DNA from: Parapedobacter indicus
GTDB lineage: Bacteria; Bacteroidota; Bacteroidia; Sphingobacteriales; Sphingobacteriaceae
Direction of reading: 5' to 3'
DNA length: 64,000 nt
NCBI RefSeq assembly: GCF_900113765.1
Contig: NZ_FOQO01000010.1
Location: forward strand, 124,001-188,000
Shown: in pieces, positions 18,141-27,442 of the stretch
Position numbering within the stretch: the stretch's first letter is position 1
Layout: the number at the start of each line of letters is the position of its first letter
Position numbers and translations under genes: made by a program
The notes under the pieces: model-generated
The model's database searches: none
Told to the model about the DNA's origin: nothing
What the model saw: only the letters and a program-made list of their open reading frames with translations

Positions 18141-19526
18141 TTATTTACGTAAGAGAAAGATTTGCAAAAAACGGTCGTTGTCTTGATCTATATAGCGGTT
18201 GTATGCTAGGGTTTTTCCGTCGGGCGACCAATTCGGTGCACCAATTGGTTTTTCGAGATCGGTGAAACGCGGTGTAATGCGTTCCGTTATACCTGTTGCT
18301 ATCTCTGTAATAAATAGGCTGTTATCAGCCGGATAAGCAATCCATGTTCCCGAGGGGTCGATGTTGAATGGGCCCTGTACCGGAAAGCGATTTTGCGTGA
18401 TGGATCGCGGAGTGCCGCCATTTGGAGAGATGCCAAAAAGCTGGATGATGCCTTCCTCGTCTTTAGCCAGGTAACAGATAAGCGCTCCGTCGGGTGTGGT
18501 ACGCAGCCAATGTCGGGGCCCCTCAATGCCGTAGGTCAAATGGGTAATACGGCGTTGGACGATGCTTTTGGGAACTCCGGGGCGCAGCGTGGCGGTTCCT
18601 TCCACCGGCTGCCCATCGGTTTCGGCCGTTAGCTCATCCGGTAGATCAACTACAAAAATTTCGGTAATGGATTTACCGGCCGTATTTCTGACATTACCTT
18701 GAAAAGCAATGGCGCGCCGTTGACGACTGCCATCGGGTTTACGATATCCGTTTTTACCGATCCAGCATTCATCAAACGCTTTGTCAATCGCATCGCTTCC
18801 GGGTTCGGGGTTTTCGGTGACATGCGTCACGATGACCGAAAAATAGGCTCCACTGTTGTTTTCCATGCTGCTGTCGGATGCAACCGTCACAGGTTTCGGC
18901 ACCATGATTCCCACCATGCGGAGGTCCTGTACCGACGCGTCTATTTTGGCTAGTTGCTCCAGCACATAGTCGTTGTACGTAAAGCTGATCCACTTTCCGT
19001 CGCCACTCCACGAATGCGCATGTGTGCCGCCCCGTAACGCACCCGGTGTAAAGGGGGGCGTGATGTCCCGCGCATCCATGAAAATGGGATGTCCGGGCCG
19101 ATCGATGTCGATCGAGACACCGGTACGTCGGGTGGCACTATAAGGGTTTGTGCTATCTGCATTGCGGATACCGTGAATAAATAATACCCGGCCCTTAGTC
19201 GGTGAAAACGTTGCCGCACCAACACCGGGGCCATAAATCGTTTGATGTTCTGTGTGATAAAGTGGTTTAATCTCACCGGTCCGCACATTCGCCATCTCGA
19301 TGGTACTGGTACTACCGATCTTCGTGTCGTCATTCCGTGTGTCGTATACGACCCATTGACCGTCTTCCGAAAATACCTGGGTATTGTGCAGGGTATGACC
19401 CTGCGGCGATTGGGTAAGTTGAACTTCCTGGAATTTCATAAATGATTCTTCATTGCGATGGCATGCATCCGCTACGAATAGCAGGAAAAATATGCTTAGC
19501 ATCCGATATTCCATTTGCAATGCCAT
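18141..19526 (-). CDS. DUF3748 / TolB-like beta-propeller protein
   Basis: About 461 residues or slightly fewer. A short hydrophobic N-terminus ends in VADAC, a possible lipoprotein cysteine. The body has TolB/WD40-like repeats: TQVFSEDGQWVVYDTRND, GAATFSPTKGRVLFIHG, AHSWSGDGKWISFTYND, APNWSPDGKTLAYNRY. The order and the TQSPQGHTLHNTQVF opening fit DUF3748, a family of unknown function. In-frame ATGs occur at 19526, 19514 and 19502. A perfect -7 box lies only 5 bp before the first, so one of the later starts may be the real one. Confidence 0.75.
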   Translation of the reverse strand: MALQMEYRMLSIFFLLFVADACHRNEESFMKFQEVQLTQSPQGHTLHNTQVFSEDGQWVVYDTRNDDTKIGSTSTIEMANVRTGEIKPLYHTEHQTIYGPGVGAATFSPTKGRVLFIHGIRNADSTNPYSATRRTGVSIDIDRPGHPIFMDARDITPPFTPGALRGGTHAHSWSGDGKWISFTYNDYVLEQLAKIDASVQDLRMVGIMVPKPVTVASDSSMENNSGAYFSVIVTHVTENPEPGSDAIDKAFDECWIGKNGYRKPDGSRQRRAIAFQGNVRNTAGKSITEIFVVDLPDELTAETDGQPVEGTATLRPGVPKSIVQRRITHLTYGIEGPRHWLRTTPDGALICYLAKDEEGIIQLFGISPNGGTPRSITQNRFPVQGPFNIDPSGTWIAYPADNSLFITEIATGITERITPRFTDLEKPIGAPNWSPDGKTLAYNRYIDQDNDRFLQIFLLRK

Positions 19527-19531
19527 CGCAG

Positions 19532-19539
19532 CAAAAATA
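19532..19539 (-). promoter_or_regulatory. -7 promoter box of the DUF3748 gene
   Basis: TATTTTTG on the minus strand, a perfect TAnnTTTG, 5 bp before ATG 19526. No -33 element is visible. The rest of the 259-bp gap to the sigma factor gene holds nothing recognisable apart from that gene's own -7 box. Confidence 0.4.
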
Positions 19540-19734
19540 GGTATCCAGGTGGTATAGTTTACTATGATATCTTATTACAGGGTTATAGGATGTTGACCTG
19601 TTGGGGTTGGGAAATGTTTTTATGTCGGTTTGTGTAGCGTTTCAATTCCAATCTACGTTTACCAAATAGCGTGATAGAAAATTTGTATGGTTTGTTTTTC
19701 GTAGGATTGGCTACATAATAGGGGGAATTGGGCG

Positions 19735-19742
19735 TATATTTG
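19735..19742 (+). promoter_or_regulatory. -7 promoter box of the sigma factor gene
   Basis: TATATTTG, a perfect TAnnTTTG, 43 bp before the GTG start of the sigma factor. The best -33 TTG is 25 bp upstream, rather far, so the call is tentative. Confidence 0.4.
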
Positions 19743-19785
19743 CAAGGTGAATCCATGAGCTAATTAATAGTAGTGTAGCCGCGTA

Positions 19786-20391
19786 GTGAGTTTTAACATC
19801 CGACACTTAAAGGGGAAGCATGCGTTGTCATTGGAGAGCGCGGTGCGGGGGTGTGCCCGGATGGGCGACGAACGGAGCAAGGAATTTATCTACAAAACCT
19901 GCTACGGTTACGTTCGCGCGATCACCCTGCGATATGTCAAAAATGAGTTCGACGCGGAGGAACTCACCAATGAAAGTTTCATCCGGGCGTTTAACAAAAT
20001 TGGGACATTCAACAGTGAAGAACTGGGTGATCGATTTGAAAAATCGTTCCGGGCATGGCTAGCGAGGATTGCAGCGAATATTTCCATTGATTTCCTGCGC
20101 GCTCAAAAGCAATTTGTGGCATTGGATGATGTGAGCGAATTGGAGATCGAACACCGCTCGGTAACCGTAGCAGGCGATTTACATGTAGAAGATATCATGA
20201 AGTTGTTGCTGCAATTGCCGGAAATCCAGCGGACTATCTTTAATCTATACGAGGTAGAGGGATATTCACATGAGGAAGTTTCGGTGTTATTGGAAATACC
20301 CGAAAGTACTTCCAGAACCTACCTGACACGGGCAAAGAAAAAATTGAGAGAACTTTATCTGGCTTCAACAAATATTACGGCAGGATTTTAA
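19786..20391 (+). CDS. RNA polymerase sigma-70 factor, ECF subfamily
   Basis: 201 residues. Region 2 is visible in YVRAITLRYVKNEFDAEELTNESFIRAF, and region 4 in LQLPEIQRTIFNLYEVEGYSHEEVSVLLEIPESTSRTYLTRAKKKL. It would direct RNA polymerase to a small gene set. The GTG at 19786 is taken as start because the helix SLESAVRGCARMGDERSKEF before the first ATG (19861) belongs to region 2. It is followed after 13 bp by a membrane-anchored barrel protein, a pairing often seen in Bacteroidota where the partner replaces a classical anti-sigma factor. Confidence 0.9.
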   Translation: MSFNIRHLKGKHALSLESAVRGCARMGDERSKEFIYKTCYGYVRAITLRYVKNEFDAEELTNESFIRAFNKIGTFNSEELGDRFEKSFRAWLARIAANISIDFLRAQKQFVALDDVSELEIEHRSVTVAGDLHVEDIMKLLLQLPEIQRTIFNLYEVEGYSHEEVSVLLEIPESTSRTYLTRAKKKLRELYLASTNITAGF

Positions 20392-20404
20392 TACGTATGG
20401 CGGA

Positions 20405-21718
20405 ATGAATGGAAGTGAAAAAAATAAGGAACTGATTCAGCGGATTGCGGAAACCCTGCGCAATCATGCCGAACCTTATAAAGAGGGAGCATGGGAGCGT
20501 TTTTCTGCGGCGCAGGGTATCGTCCGAAAACGCGTGATATGGCCCTATTGGAGTGCGGCGGCAGTGTTGCTGGTGGCGGCAGTGCTATTTTTGGTTAATT
20601 CTACATCAGACAGCCCCACGCCTACGATAGCAAATCTAGACACCAAAAAAGAACAACCCATCACTTCAGCACCGGCTGAACCTCTCGCATCTACCGAAAA
20701 GGAGCAAACAACGGTTACACGGCTTCTCGAAAAGACCGAGGCGTCTCCCCAACGCGTGTCCCGTCCGAAACAACGGAGTACTGCGGTTGATGAAACACAC
20801 ATGGAGCCGTTGGTCGTGGCACAAGCAGCGGTACCTACTGGTGACATTTTTAAGGAACATGTTGATGAAGAAAATATCGAACGCTACAAACCGAGTATCG
20901 CTACGGAAACCGAAAGCGAAGCGCCAGGTTCTCCGGAACACCGTGTAGTGGCTGTCGAACAACCCGTAGTACCAAAGATGCCTGTTGAACACTTTTCCAA
21001 AAGGCAGGAATACGCGGCGATTGATGAAGGGGTACACGTTGGTGCTGGGCGCAAATGGGATCTCGGGGTGGCGGTGGCGCCATCAATGACTAGTGAAAAG
21101 TTAAATTTGAGCGGCGGAATTGCCGTTGCCTACCAGTTATCGGATAAATTTTCCGTGGGTTCCGGTGTCTCGATCGGGCGATTGGGCATGGGCGAAAACC
21201 CGAATTATCAACAGTCATCTGGAGAGCCGCCCGTTTATTCCCTTGAGCCGGTAGGCGGCGAATACGTGCAAGGGCTTGCCAATAAACGCGAACAGTATAA
21301 GCGGGATATTACGTTGACAAGTAGTGTGGTCGCATTGGATATCCCGTTGGATCTCCGCTACGAAGTTTTCAACGGTTTTTACACCTCGGTGGGCGTTTCC
21401 TATGTGGCGGTACTTAGCGAACAGCGTACCGAGCATTTTATCGGCGGCCTAAATGAGACCACTTTATCGGATAAAGTAGCGGGTAAGGACTTAATAGAAT
21501 CTACAACCGTTGGCTATGTGTCGGAAAAAATGGATGTCCAGCCACTCAAGGGCAAAGGATATGCGGGTTTTATGAATTTTTCCGTCGGCCGCAAAGTTTC
21601 TGTTTCCAAGCATCTTTTCTTTTCAATAGAACCCTATTTTAAACTTCCCATCGGACAGCTTTCCAAAGAGCAAATGGATTTTACCAACGGCGGAATACGT
21701 ATTGTCACCGGATTTTAA
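20405..21718 (+). CDS. Single-TM protein with C-terminal outer-membrane-barrel-like domain, sigma factor partner
   Basis: 437 residues in three parts. Residues 1-40 are a soluble charged segment (ETLRNHAEPYKEGAWERFSA), cytoplasmic if the following helix is an inner-membrane anchor (about 46-63). Residues 65-210 are a Pro/Thr/Glu-rich linker. From about 215 to the end it resembles the small eight-stranded outer-membrane barrels (DLGVAVAPSMTSEKLN, KFSVGSGVSIGRLG, LDIPLDLRYEVFNGFYTSVGVSY) and ends in a terminal aromatic (VTGF). Such proteins accompany ECF sigma factors in this phylum. An anti-sigma role for the N-terminal segment is inference. Confidence 0.72.
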   Translation: MNGSEKNKELIQRIAETLRNHAEPYKEGAWERFSAAQGIVRKRVIWPYWSAAAVLLVAAVLFLVNSTSDSPTPTIANLDTKKEQPITSAPAEPLASTEKEQTTVTRLLEKTEASPQRVSRPKQRSTAVDETHMEPLVVAQAAVPTGDIFKEHVDEENIERYKPSIATETESEAPGSPEHRVVAVEQPVVPKMPVEHFSKRQEYAAIDEGVHVGAGRKWDLGVAVAPSMTSEKLNLSGGIAVAYQLSDKFSVGSGVSIGRLGMGENPNYQQSSGEPPVYSLEPVGGEYVQGLANKREQYKRDITLTSSVVALDIPLDLRYEVFNGFYTSVGVSYVAVLSEQRTEHFIGGLNETTLSDKVAGKDLIESTTVGYVSEKMDVQPLKGKGYAGFMNFSVGRKVSVSKHLFFSIEPYFKLPIGQLSKEQMDFTNGGIRIVTGF

Positions 21719-21778
21719 CCCCCAACGCTTGTTTTGTAATTATTTGATGCCAATTAGTTAATTACTTGACAAAAGTAT

Positions 21779-21786
21779 TATATTTG
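21779..21786 (+). promoter_or_regulatory. -7 promoter box upstream of the TPR histidine kinase
   Basis: TATATTTG, a perfect TAnnTTTG, 103 bp before the ATG. No good -33 TTG at 17-23 bp. The remaining leader shows no gene. Confidence 0.35.
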
Positions 21787-21889
21787 GGTGCCTAATTAAA
21801 CATCTGTCTATTGATTTTTTTGGATTTGTCGAACATGTCGATATGATATATAGCGACATTGTAAAGACATGGGCATAAAATAGAGGAAA

Positions 21890-23830
21890 ATGGAACGTAA
21901 TACTGTGCGTTTTTGCTTGGTTCTCCTGTGGATGGTGCGTCTGGGGAGTGCTGTTTATGCTGTTCAACCTCCAACGACTCCGTCTGCCAAGGATACGACG
22001 ATTATCAATGACTGGTACAAACATGCGTATGAGTCGCTGGACGACAACTTGAAAAAATCAGAGGATCTCATTAATAAGGCATGGAAGACGTCCATCGATA
22101 TCGCTTACGATCAGGGTATTGCAGATGGATACTATTACACAGGATGTGTATTTGAGCGAAAAGGCACATTGAATATCGCTAAGCGATATTTCGAAAGAGC
22201 GGTTTCGTTGTATGTCCAAGGGAAATTTTTAAACAATCTGCCAGATACATATCGGCGTCTTGGGGTCATTGATATGAACGAAGATAGGCATTATTCTGCC
22301 TTCGAATATTTCCTGAACGGATTACGCGTTGCCGAGGAGAACGGATATTTGCTAAACCAGGTTGAATTGAGTATTGAGCTTGCCAGTTACCACAATAAGA
22401 TTTCAAAAGATTACAAAGAGGCGGTGGCTACGTTGAAGGACGCGGAACGATTGGCGAGAGAGAACGGTTACGTAACTACCTTGGGGCCTCTCTACCTTCA
22501 ATACGGTATCGCCTATGGCAAGTTGAGGGATTATGAAGTCGGTTTACGGTATTGCAACCTTGCGAAACGGCAGTTTAATACTGCTTCGGATCCTGCCGTG
22601 AAATGGCAACTGAAAACGTTGCTGGTAGAAGGGGAGATTTGCAGCAAGACGCACGATGTGGTCAGGCTAGCTGCGATATTGGAACAAATCGGCTCGATGG
22701 CCGAACTGGTTGATGATTCACAACTGGAAACCACGTATCACCTGTTGCAGGCAACTCAACTGTACTTTCAAAGAGATTATGAAAACGTCCTGAAAATATG
22801 CGCTGAACTCGATAGCCGCTTAGCGGATAAGAAGCCGCCCGAAGACGACTGGCATCGCCTCCGGTTGCTCCAACTGAAGGCATTTTATGCGTTAGGTGAC
22901 GTTAACCGCGCAGATATTCTTTTGGACGACTATGAATATTCCAAGGATAGTCTCTATGCAGCTCAATATATTGGGCAGGGGAGAGAAATGAATGAGAATT
23001 ACAAATTGGAAAAATTTGGGCGACAAATCAAAGAGCAGCAATTGAGGTTGGCCAATACCAACTATCAGCGATATGGATTGACTGTTGGAATTGTGGTATT
23101 GCTTACTGTTTTGACTATCCTATGTCTCCATTTTCGAGAAAAAGATCGACTTGTTCATCGGGTTGCGCTGAAGAATGCAGAAATCTCCGTTCAAAACGAT
23201 ATACTAAAACAGGCAAATAAGCAGAATGAATTGCTGCTTCGTGAAATACACCATCGAGTTAAGAACAGTTTGCAAATCATCAATAGCTTGCTGAGTCTTC
23301 AATCCAGAAAGACATCCAACCAGGAAGTGGTCGCAATGATGCAGGAAAGCAGTAGCCGGATCAATTCCATAGCGCTTATCCATACTAAACTTTATCAGCA
23401 GCAGAGTCTCAGTCGGTTAAATATTCAAGACTATGTCGAACAGCTGGGGATGCATCTGTTGAGTGTTTATAATGTTGCCAAAAAAAATGTATGTTTTCAT
23501 GTGGATGCGAAGGACGTTTACCTCGATATTGACACAGCGATTCCTTTGGGATTAATATTGACTGAACTGATGACTAATTCATTGAAATACGCTTTTGTAG
23601 ACCGGAGCGACGGCGAAATTTACGTTCAGGTAAAGCATGCGGGGGCTAAAGAATACGAATTGATCTTTAAAGATAATGGAGTAGGTATACCCGAAAGTAA
23701 ATTAAAACAGACGCATGAGACGTTAGGATTCCGGCTAATCCATTCGCTGACACGACAACTGGCAGGTATTATCCAGTATACGTTTGGTGAGTTTTCGATG
23801 TACAACATCCGTTTCAAGGGGCAGGCATAG
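21890..23830 (+). CDS. Sensor histidine kinase with TPR sensor and HisKA_2 domain
   Basis: 646 residues. Signal peptide, TPR-like helical repeats from about 40 to 370, one transmembrane helix near 395-413 (YGLTVGIVVLLTVLTILCLH), coiled coil, then a HisKA_2 dimerisation domain with the phosphorylated histidine in HHRVKNSLQI (H455) and an HATPase (TELMTNSLKYAF, DNGVGIPE). It probably senses a periplasmic signal through the TPRs and phosphorylates a separate response regulator. None is adjacent, so it is an orphan kinase. Confidence 0.88.
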   Translation: MERNTVRFCLVLLWMVRLGSAVYAVQPPTTPSAKDTTIINDWYKHAYESLDDNLKKSEDLINKAWKTSIDIAYDQGIADGYYYTGCVFERKGTLNIAKRYFERAVSLYVQGKFLNNLPDTYRRLGVIDMNEDRHYSAFEYFLNGLRVAEENGYLLNQVELSIELASYHNKISKDYKEAVATLKDAERLARENGYVTTLGPLYLQYGIAYGKLRDYEVGLRYCNLAKRQFNTASDPAVKWQLKTLLVEGEICSKTHDVVRLAAILEQIGSMAELVDDSQLETTYHLLQATQLYFQRDYENVLKICAELDSRLADKKPPEDDWHRLRLLQLKAFYALGDVNRADILLDDYEYSKDSLYAAQYIGQGREMNENYKLEKFGRQIKEQQLRLANTNYQRYGLTVGIVVLLTVLTILCLHFREKDRLVHRVALKNAEISVQNDILKQANKQNELLLREIHHRVKNSLQIINSLLSLQSRKTSNQEVVAMMQESSSRINSIALIHTKLYQQQSLSRLNIQDYVEQLGMHLLSVYNVAKKNVCFHVDAKDVYLDIDTAIPLGLILTELMTNSLKYAFVDRSDGEIYVQVKHAGAKEYELIFKDNGVGIPESKLKQTHETLGFRLIHSLTRQLAGIIQYTFGEFSMYNIRFKGQA

Positions 23831-24019
23831 CCTTCCGGGTTCATTTAGTTATCATTTTTTTACAAAGAATTAACCTTAAGCTATTACTTTTGGCTCTTGG
23901 ACCTGCGGGCGCCGAGGGGGAATGCAAGCTCCATCACCGCTGAAAGCAAAAAGCGCCGATGAAAATGCAGGTTCCACGAAACCATTAAAGACAAATAATG
24001 AATCAATAATTATTATCGA

Positions 24020-25435
24020 ATGAAACGTAGAGATTTTTTCAGGAATACGGCTCTTGCGGCGGCTGGTTCGGCTGTGATTTCGCCCTTTCAATCCGTTGCA
24101 ATGCCTACCCATAGGTTGTTGAATCATGTGGCCGGAAAAAGGGCAAAAAACATCATTTTTATGGTCAGCGATGGCATGAGCGTTGGTACGTTGAGCATGG
24201 CTAATATGCTCAGTGAGCGGCGGGAAGGAAAGTTGTGTGCATGGATGTCATTATATCAGGAGAAAAAGGCGGTACGTGGGTTGATGGATACGGCGTCGGC
24301 TAATAGCTTGGTGACCGATTCTGCGGCAGCTAGCTCTTCGTGGGGTGGCGGCGTGCGGGTGAACAACGGAGCGCTGAATGTTACGCCGGAAGGTGACAGA
24401 CCCGTCCCCATTTTGCAAAAGTTTAAAGCGGCAGGGAAATCCGTTGGGTGTGTAACCACCGTTCCCATCACCCATGCAACACCGGCGGGGTTTTGTGTCA
24501 ATAGCGACAGCCGCGGTGACCAGGCAGAAATCGCACTGATGTACCACGACCTACGCTTTGATGTAATGATGGGCGGCGGCACAGAGTTTTTTAGTGCCGA
24601 TAATCGCAAAGACAAACAGGATGTGTTCGGCAAATTTGTTTCAAGCGACTTTTCCGTCGTAAAAACCAGGGACGAGCTGCTCGCAGCCGATGTTTCCGGA
24701 AAGCCGTTTCTCGGCGTCTTCTATCCGAATGGCTTGCCCTATGCGTTGGACCGGGAACACGATGAAGCGTTGAAGGCAAATACTCCCTCTTTAACAGAAA
24801 TGGTTACGGCTGCAATCAAGCGTTTAGCGCAAAACTCCAAAGGATTTGTCCTGCAAATTGAAGCCGGTAAAGTGGATTGGAGTGCACATGCTAATGATAC
24901 CGGTGCATTGATCTACGATCAATTGGAATTCGACAGGGCGTTGGCGGCGGTACTTTCTTTTGCGGAAGCAGATGGCGAGACATTGGTGATCGTAACCACT
25001 GATCATGGAAACGCAAATCCGGGGTTGTTTGGGGCGACGGCTAACTTTGAGAAGATTATAGACTTTAAGCATACCAACGACTGGGTATTACAGGGGATCG
25101 ACAGAGACTTTAATGCGCATCAGGTTCGGGAGCGTATTGAATATGCTCAAGGATACGCTATCAATGCAGATGAGGCGGTACGGTTACTTGCCCATTATGT
25201 AACCGATCGTGGAGAAGATGGATTGTATAATCCTTATAAGTTACCATTTGCTGATTTTGCCGATATTCAGCGGAAATATACGTCGATTGGCTGGGCAGGA
25301 ACTGGCCATTCGGGCGATCACGTGGAAGTCGCCGCTTACGGTGCTGGTGCTGAGTTGCTCAAGCCTTTTGTCCGGAATACAGACCTTCACTACCTGATGC
25401 TGGAGGCTGCTGGGGTGAAAAGCGCTCAGATTTGA
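24020..25435 (+). CDS. Alkaline phosphatase, Tat-exported
   Basis: 471 residues of the PhoA-type alkaline phosphatase family. The start carries a twin-arginine motif (MKRRDFFRNTALAAAG). Metal and nucleophile residues are in FMVSDGMSVG and VTDSAAASS (D100, nucleophile S101), with further ligands in EAGKVDWSAHAND, TTDHGN and GTGHSGDHVEV. It hydrolyses phosphomonoesters in the periplasm. No Pho box could be judged by eye; a TACTTTTG at 23885 may be a promoter box. The last 10 bp overlap the convergent HAD gene, and the 189-bp upstream gap has no other feature. Confidence 0.92.
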   Translation: MKRRDFFRNTALAAAGSAVISPFQSVAMPTHRLLNHVAGKRAKNIIFMVSDGMSVGTLSMANMLSERREGKLCAWMSLYQEKKAVRGLMDTASANSLVTDSAAASSSWGGGVRVNNGALNVTPEGDRPVPILQKFKAAGKSVGCVTTVPITHATPAGFCVNSDSRGDQAEIALMYHDLRFDVMMGGGTEFFSADNRKDKQDVFGKFVSSDFSVVKTRDELLAADVSGKPFLGVFYPNGLPYALDREHDEALKANTPSLTEMVTAAIKRLAQNSKGFVLQIEAGKVDWSAHANDTGALIYDQLEFDRALAAVLSFAEADGETLVIVTTDHGNANPGLFGATANFEKIIDFKHTNDWVLQGIDRDFNAHQVRERIEYAQGYAINADEAVRLLAHYVTDRGEDGLYNPYKLPFADFADIQRKYTSIGWAGTGHSGDHVEVAAYGAGAELLKPFVRNTDLHYLMLEAAGVKSAQI

Positions 25436-26049
25436 TCGATGCGTACCCAATCCATGCCGGCGGCAATGGCTCCCTGCACGCCTGGATTGCCATCTTCAAA
25501 GACCAGGCAATCTTGGGGTGCAACGCCCAATTGCTGAGCCGCACGTAAAAATGGGTCGGGGTAAGGTTTTCCCCGGTCAGTATCATCGGCGCAGACCAAG
25601 GTTTCGATGGTATTAATTAACCCAATGGCGGTGAGTGTACGCGTGACGGTCTTCCGGCTGCCACCGGATACGACACCGATATGGACTTTGCCCAGGTGGT
25701 TTTTCAAATGTTGCACAACGAAGTCTATGGGCTGGGTTTTCAGTACATACTGCTCCAGGAATATGGCCGATTTTGCGGCCGCAAATTCATGGGTTGGAAC
25801 GTGGGTGCCGTATCGCTTATTGATTTCGGCTGCGATCAGTACCGTTGGCCAACCTGCTAGTTCGTCAATAATAGCCGTATCCAGATCGATGCCGTAGTGG
25901 GCGGCGGCGTGATGGTATGCCGCCCGGTGCATGGGCATATTGTCCGCTAGGGTACCATCGCAGTCGTACAAATAGGCGCGATAATTTTTCTGATGGCTGA
26001 TCTGGGTGAGGATCTCAAGTTTGTCCTGTATGAATGTGTCTGTTGTCAT
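25426..26049 (-). CDS. HAD-superfamily hydrolase, beta-phosphoglucomutase-like
   Basis: 207 residues. Motif I is YDCDGTLAD (D29 nucleophile, D31 acid/base), motif II is VVSGGSRKT, motif III the lysine of RGKPYPDPF and motif IV FEDGNPGVQGAIAAGM. The cap inserted after motif I is helical (subclass IA). It hydrolyses or isomerises a small phosphate ester; the substrate is unknown. It starts inside the stop of proline dehydrogenase (ATGA overlap), so the two are translated together, and its 3' end overlaps the alkaline phosphatase gene on the other strand. Confidence 0.88.
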   Translation of the reverse strand: MTTDTFIQDKLEILTQISHQKNYRAYLYDCDGTLADNMPMHRAAYHHAAAHYGIDLDTAIIDELAGWPTVLIAAEINKRYGTHVPTHEFAAAKSAIFLEQYVLKTQPIDFVVQHLKNHLGKVHIGVVSGGSRKTVTRTLTAIGLINTIETLVCADDTDRGKPYPDPFLRAAQQLGVAPQDCLVFEDGNPGVQGAIAAGMDWVRIDQI

Positions 26050-27242
26050 TTATTGAATTTCCTTCGTTTTTTTTCCTGAGTAATCAATGAAAGTTCGCGT
26101 CCGGTTTGCCCGGCTACAGAAGTGTTTTCCTGCGCCCTTCGGAATAGATAGGGCATTACAGCCTTAACCGGCCCGTAGGGCATGTATTTTGCAACCCGAT
26201 AGCCCGCTTCTGCCAGGTTAAAGCTGAGGTTGTCGCTCATACCTAAAAGCTGTGCAAAATAGAGGTGCGGATGGTTATGCGGCAGCTGTCGATGGTCGAT
26301 CTCTTCGGCTAATAGCCGGCAGCTGGTCTCATTGTGTGTGCCCGCCATCATACCGATCCGATCGACATGATCTAAACAGAAGTGTGTAGCGAGATTATAA
26401 TCCCGGTCGGTTGCTTCCTTATCGGGCTGAATGGGCGATAGGTATCCTAGCTCTTCGGCTCTTTCCCGCTCGATTTCCATATAAGCTCCGCGTACCAGCT
26501 TTGCTCCCAGGAAAAATCCGTCGGTCTCAGCCAGGTAATAATCGGCTTGGAGGGCTGCCAACTTATCCGTGCGGTAAAGCTGGTAGGTGTTGTATACCAC
26601 CGGTGCGGTACGGTTATATACGCGCATCATATCACGGGCAATGTCGTCGATCGCATCCTGTATCCAGGAATGTTCTGCGTCGATCAATACGCGGACATTG
26701 CCGTCGTGGCAGGCCTTACATATGCGGTCGATACGTTGTTTGACACGATTGTATTCCCTTTTCTCTTCCTCGTCAAGGGCTATATTGGCATTTACCTTTT
26801 CAAATAATGAAAAGCGTCCCAGGCCTGTGGGCTTGAACACGGAGAAAGATATGTTGGGATTACGTTGAGCATATTCGACCGTACGCAACAGCTCGTTGCA
26901 TGTTTCATCGAAAGCCACCTCGGCCTCTTCGCCTTCTACCGAATAGTCAAGGATGGTTTCTACGCGTTGATTTGCCAATCGGCCGATGGCAGGAAGACAG
27001 CCCTCGATGGTTTCCCCGCCGCAGAAATGGTTGAAAATAGAGTTACGGATGATGCCCGTAATGGGTAAGCCTATTTTTAGTGCGAAGTTGGTGATGGGCG
27101 GCCCCACCTTGGTCAGAAAGTTGCTACCGATGATTTTGAATAGCCAGTAAGCTTTATCCAAATCTCGATTGCTTTTACTTCTGAACGCAATTTCTGTATT
27201 TTCAAACGAGAATGTATCTCGTTGCTCCGTTTGTTGGGACAT
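26046..27242 (-). CDS. Proline dehydrogenase family protein
   Basis: 398 residues from ATG 27242 (a TTG four codons upstream is in frame). FAD-dependent TIM barrel that oxidises proline to pyrroline-5-carboxylate. Family blocks are KLVRGAYMEIERERAEELGY and YMPYGPVKAVMPYLFRRAQENT, the C-terminal Arg-Arg substrate clamp. It is the stand-alone (non-PutA) form; no P5C dehydrogenase is nearby. Together with the HAD gene it makes a two-gene unit driven from the promoter at 27263-27293. Confidence 0.92.
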   Translation of the reverse strand: MSQQTEQRDTFSFENTEIAFRSKSNRDLDKAYWLFKIIGSNFLTKVGPPITNFALKIGLPITGIIRNSIFNHFCGGETIEGCLPAIGRLANQRVETILDYSVEGEEAEVAFDETCNELLRTVEYAQRNPNISFSVFKPTGLGRFSLFEKVNANIALDEEEKREYNRVKQRIDRICKACHDGNVRVLIDAEHSWIQDAIDDIARDMMRVYNRTAPVVYNTYQLYRTDKLAALQADYYLAETDGFFLGAKLVRGAYMEIERERAEELGYLSPIQPDKEATDRDYNLATHFCLDHVDRIGMMAGTHNETSCRLLAEEIDHRQLPHNHPHLYFAQLLGMSDNLSFNLAEAGYRVAKYMPYGPVKAVMPYLFRRAQENTSVAGQTGRELSLITQEKKRRKFNK

Positions 27243-27262
27243 GGATGTGTGCAATTACGGGG

Positions 27263-27293
27263 CGAAATTAAGGATACTTTGTGTGCTTTACAA
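27263..27293 (-). promoter_or_regulatory. Promoter of proline dehydrogenase
   Basis: On the minus strand: TTG (27293-27291), a 20-bp spacer and TAATTTCG (27270-27263), one mismatch from TAnnTTTG, 20 bp before the ATG. Confidence 0.5.
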
Positions 27294-27392
27294 GTTGTTA
27301 GTTTTCGCCAAGATCGCAAAGTTTCGAAACCGCAAAATCGCGGCAACCACGCTATTGCAACTCAGTGTCTTGGCGTTGGCCGGCATTTTTAT

Positions 27393-27425
27393 TTGCATAC
27401 GAAAGAAATAATTTATGTACCTTTG
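27393..27425 (+). promoter_or_regulatory. Promoter of the PurF-like gene
   Basis: TTG at 27393 (TTTG from 27392), a 22-bp spacer and a perfect TACCTTTG box (27418-27425), 17 bp before the ATG at 27443. Confidence 0.6.
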
Positions 27426-27442
27426 TACACTCAAAGCATAAC

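Noticed and set aside
21766..21786. TTGACA followed by a TATATTTG as a sigma-70 promoter
   Set aside because: Only 7 bp separate the two hexamers, far too short for either E. coli-type or Bacteroidota-type promoters.
27365..27442. Upstream in-frame extension of the PurF-like protein
   Set aside because: The extension contains the -33/-7 promoter and would bury the amidotransferase cysteine; ATG 27443 places it at position 9.
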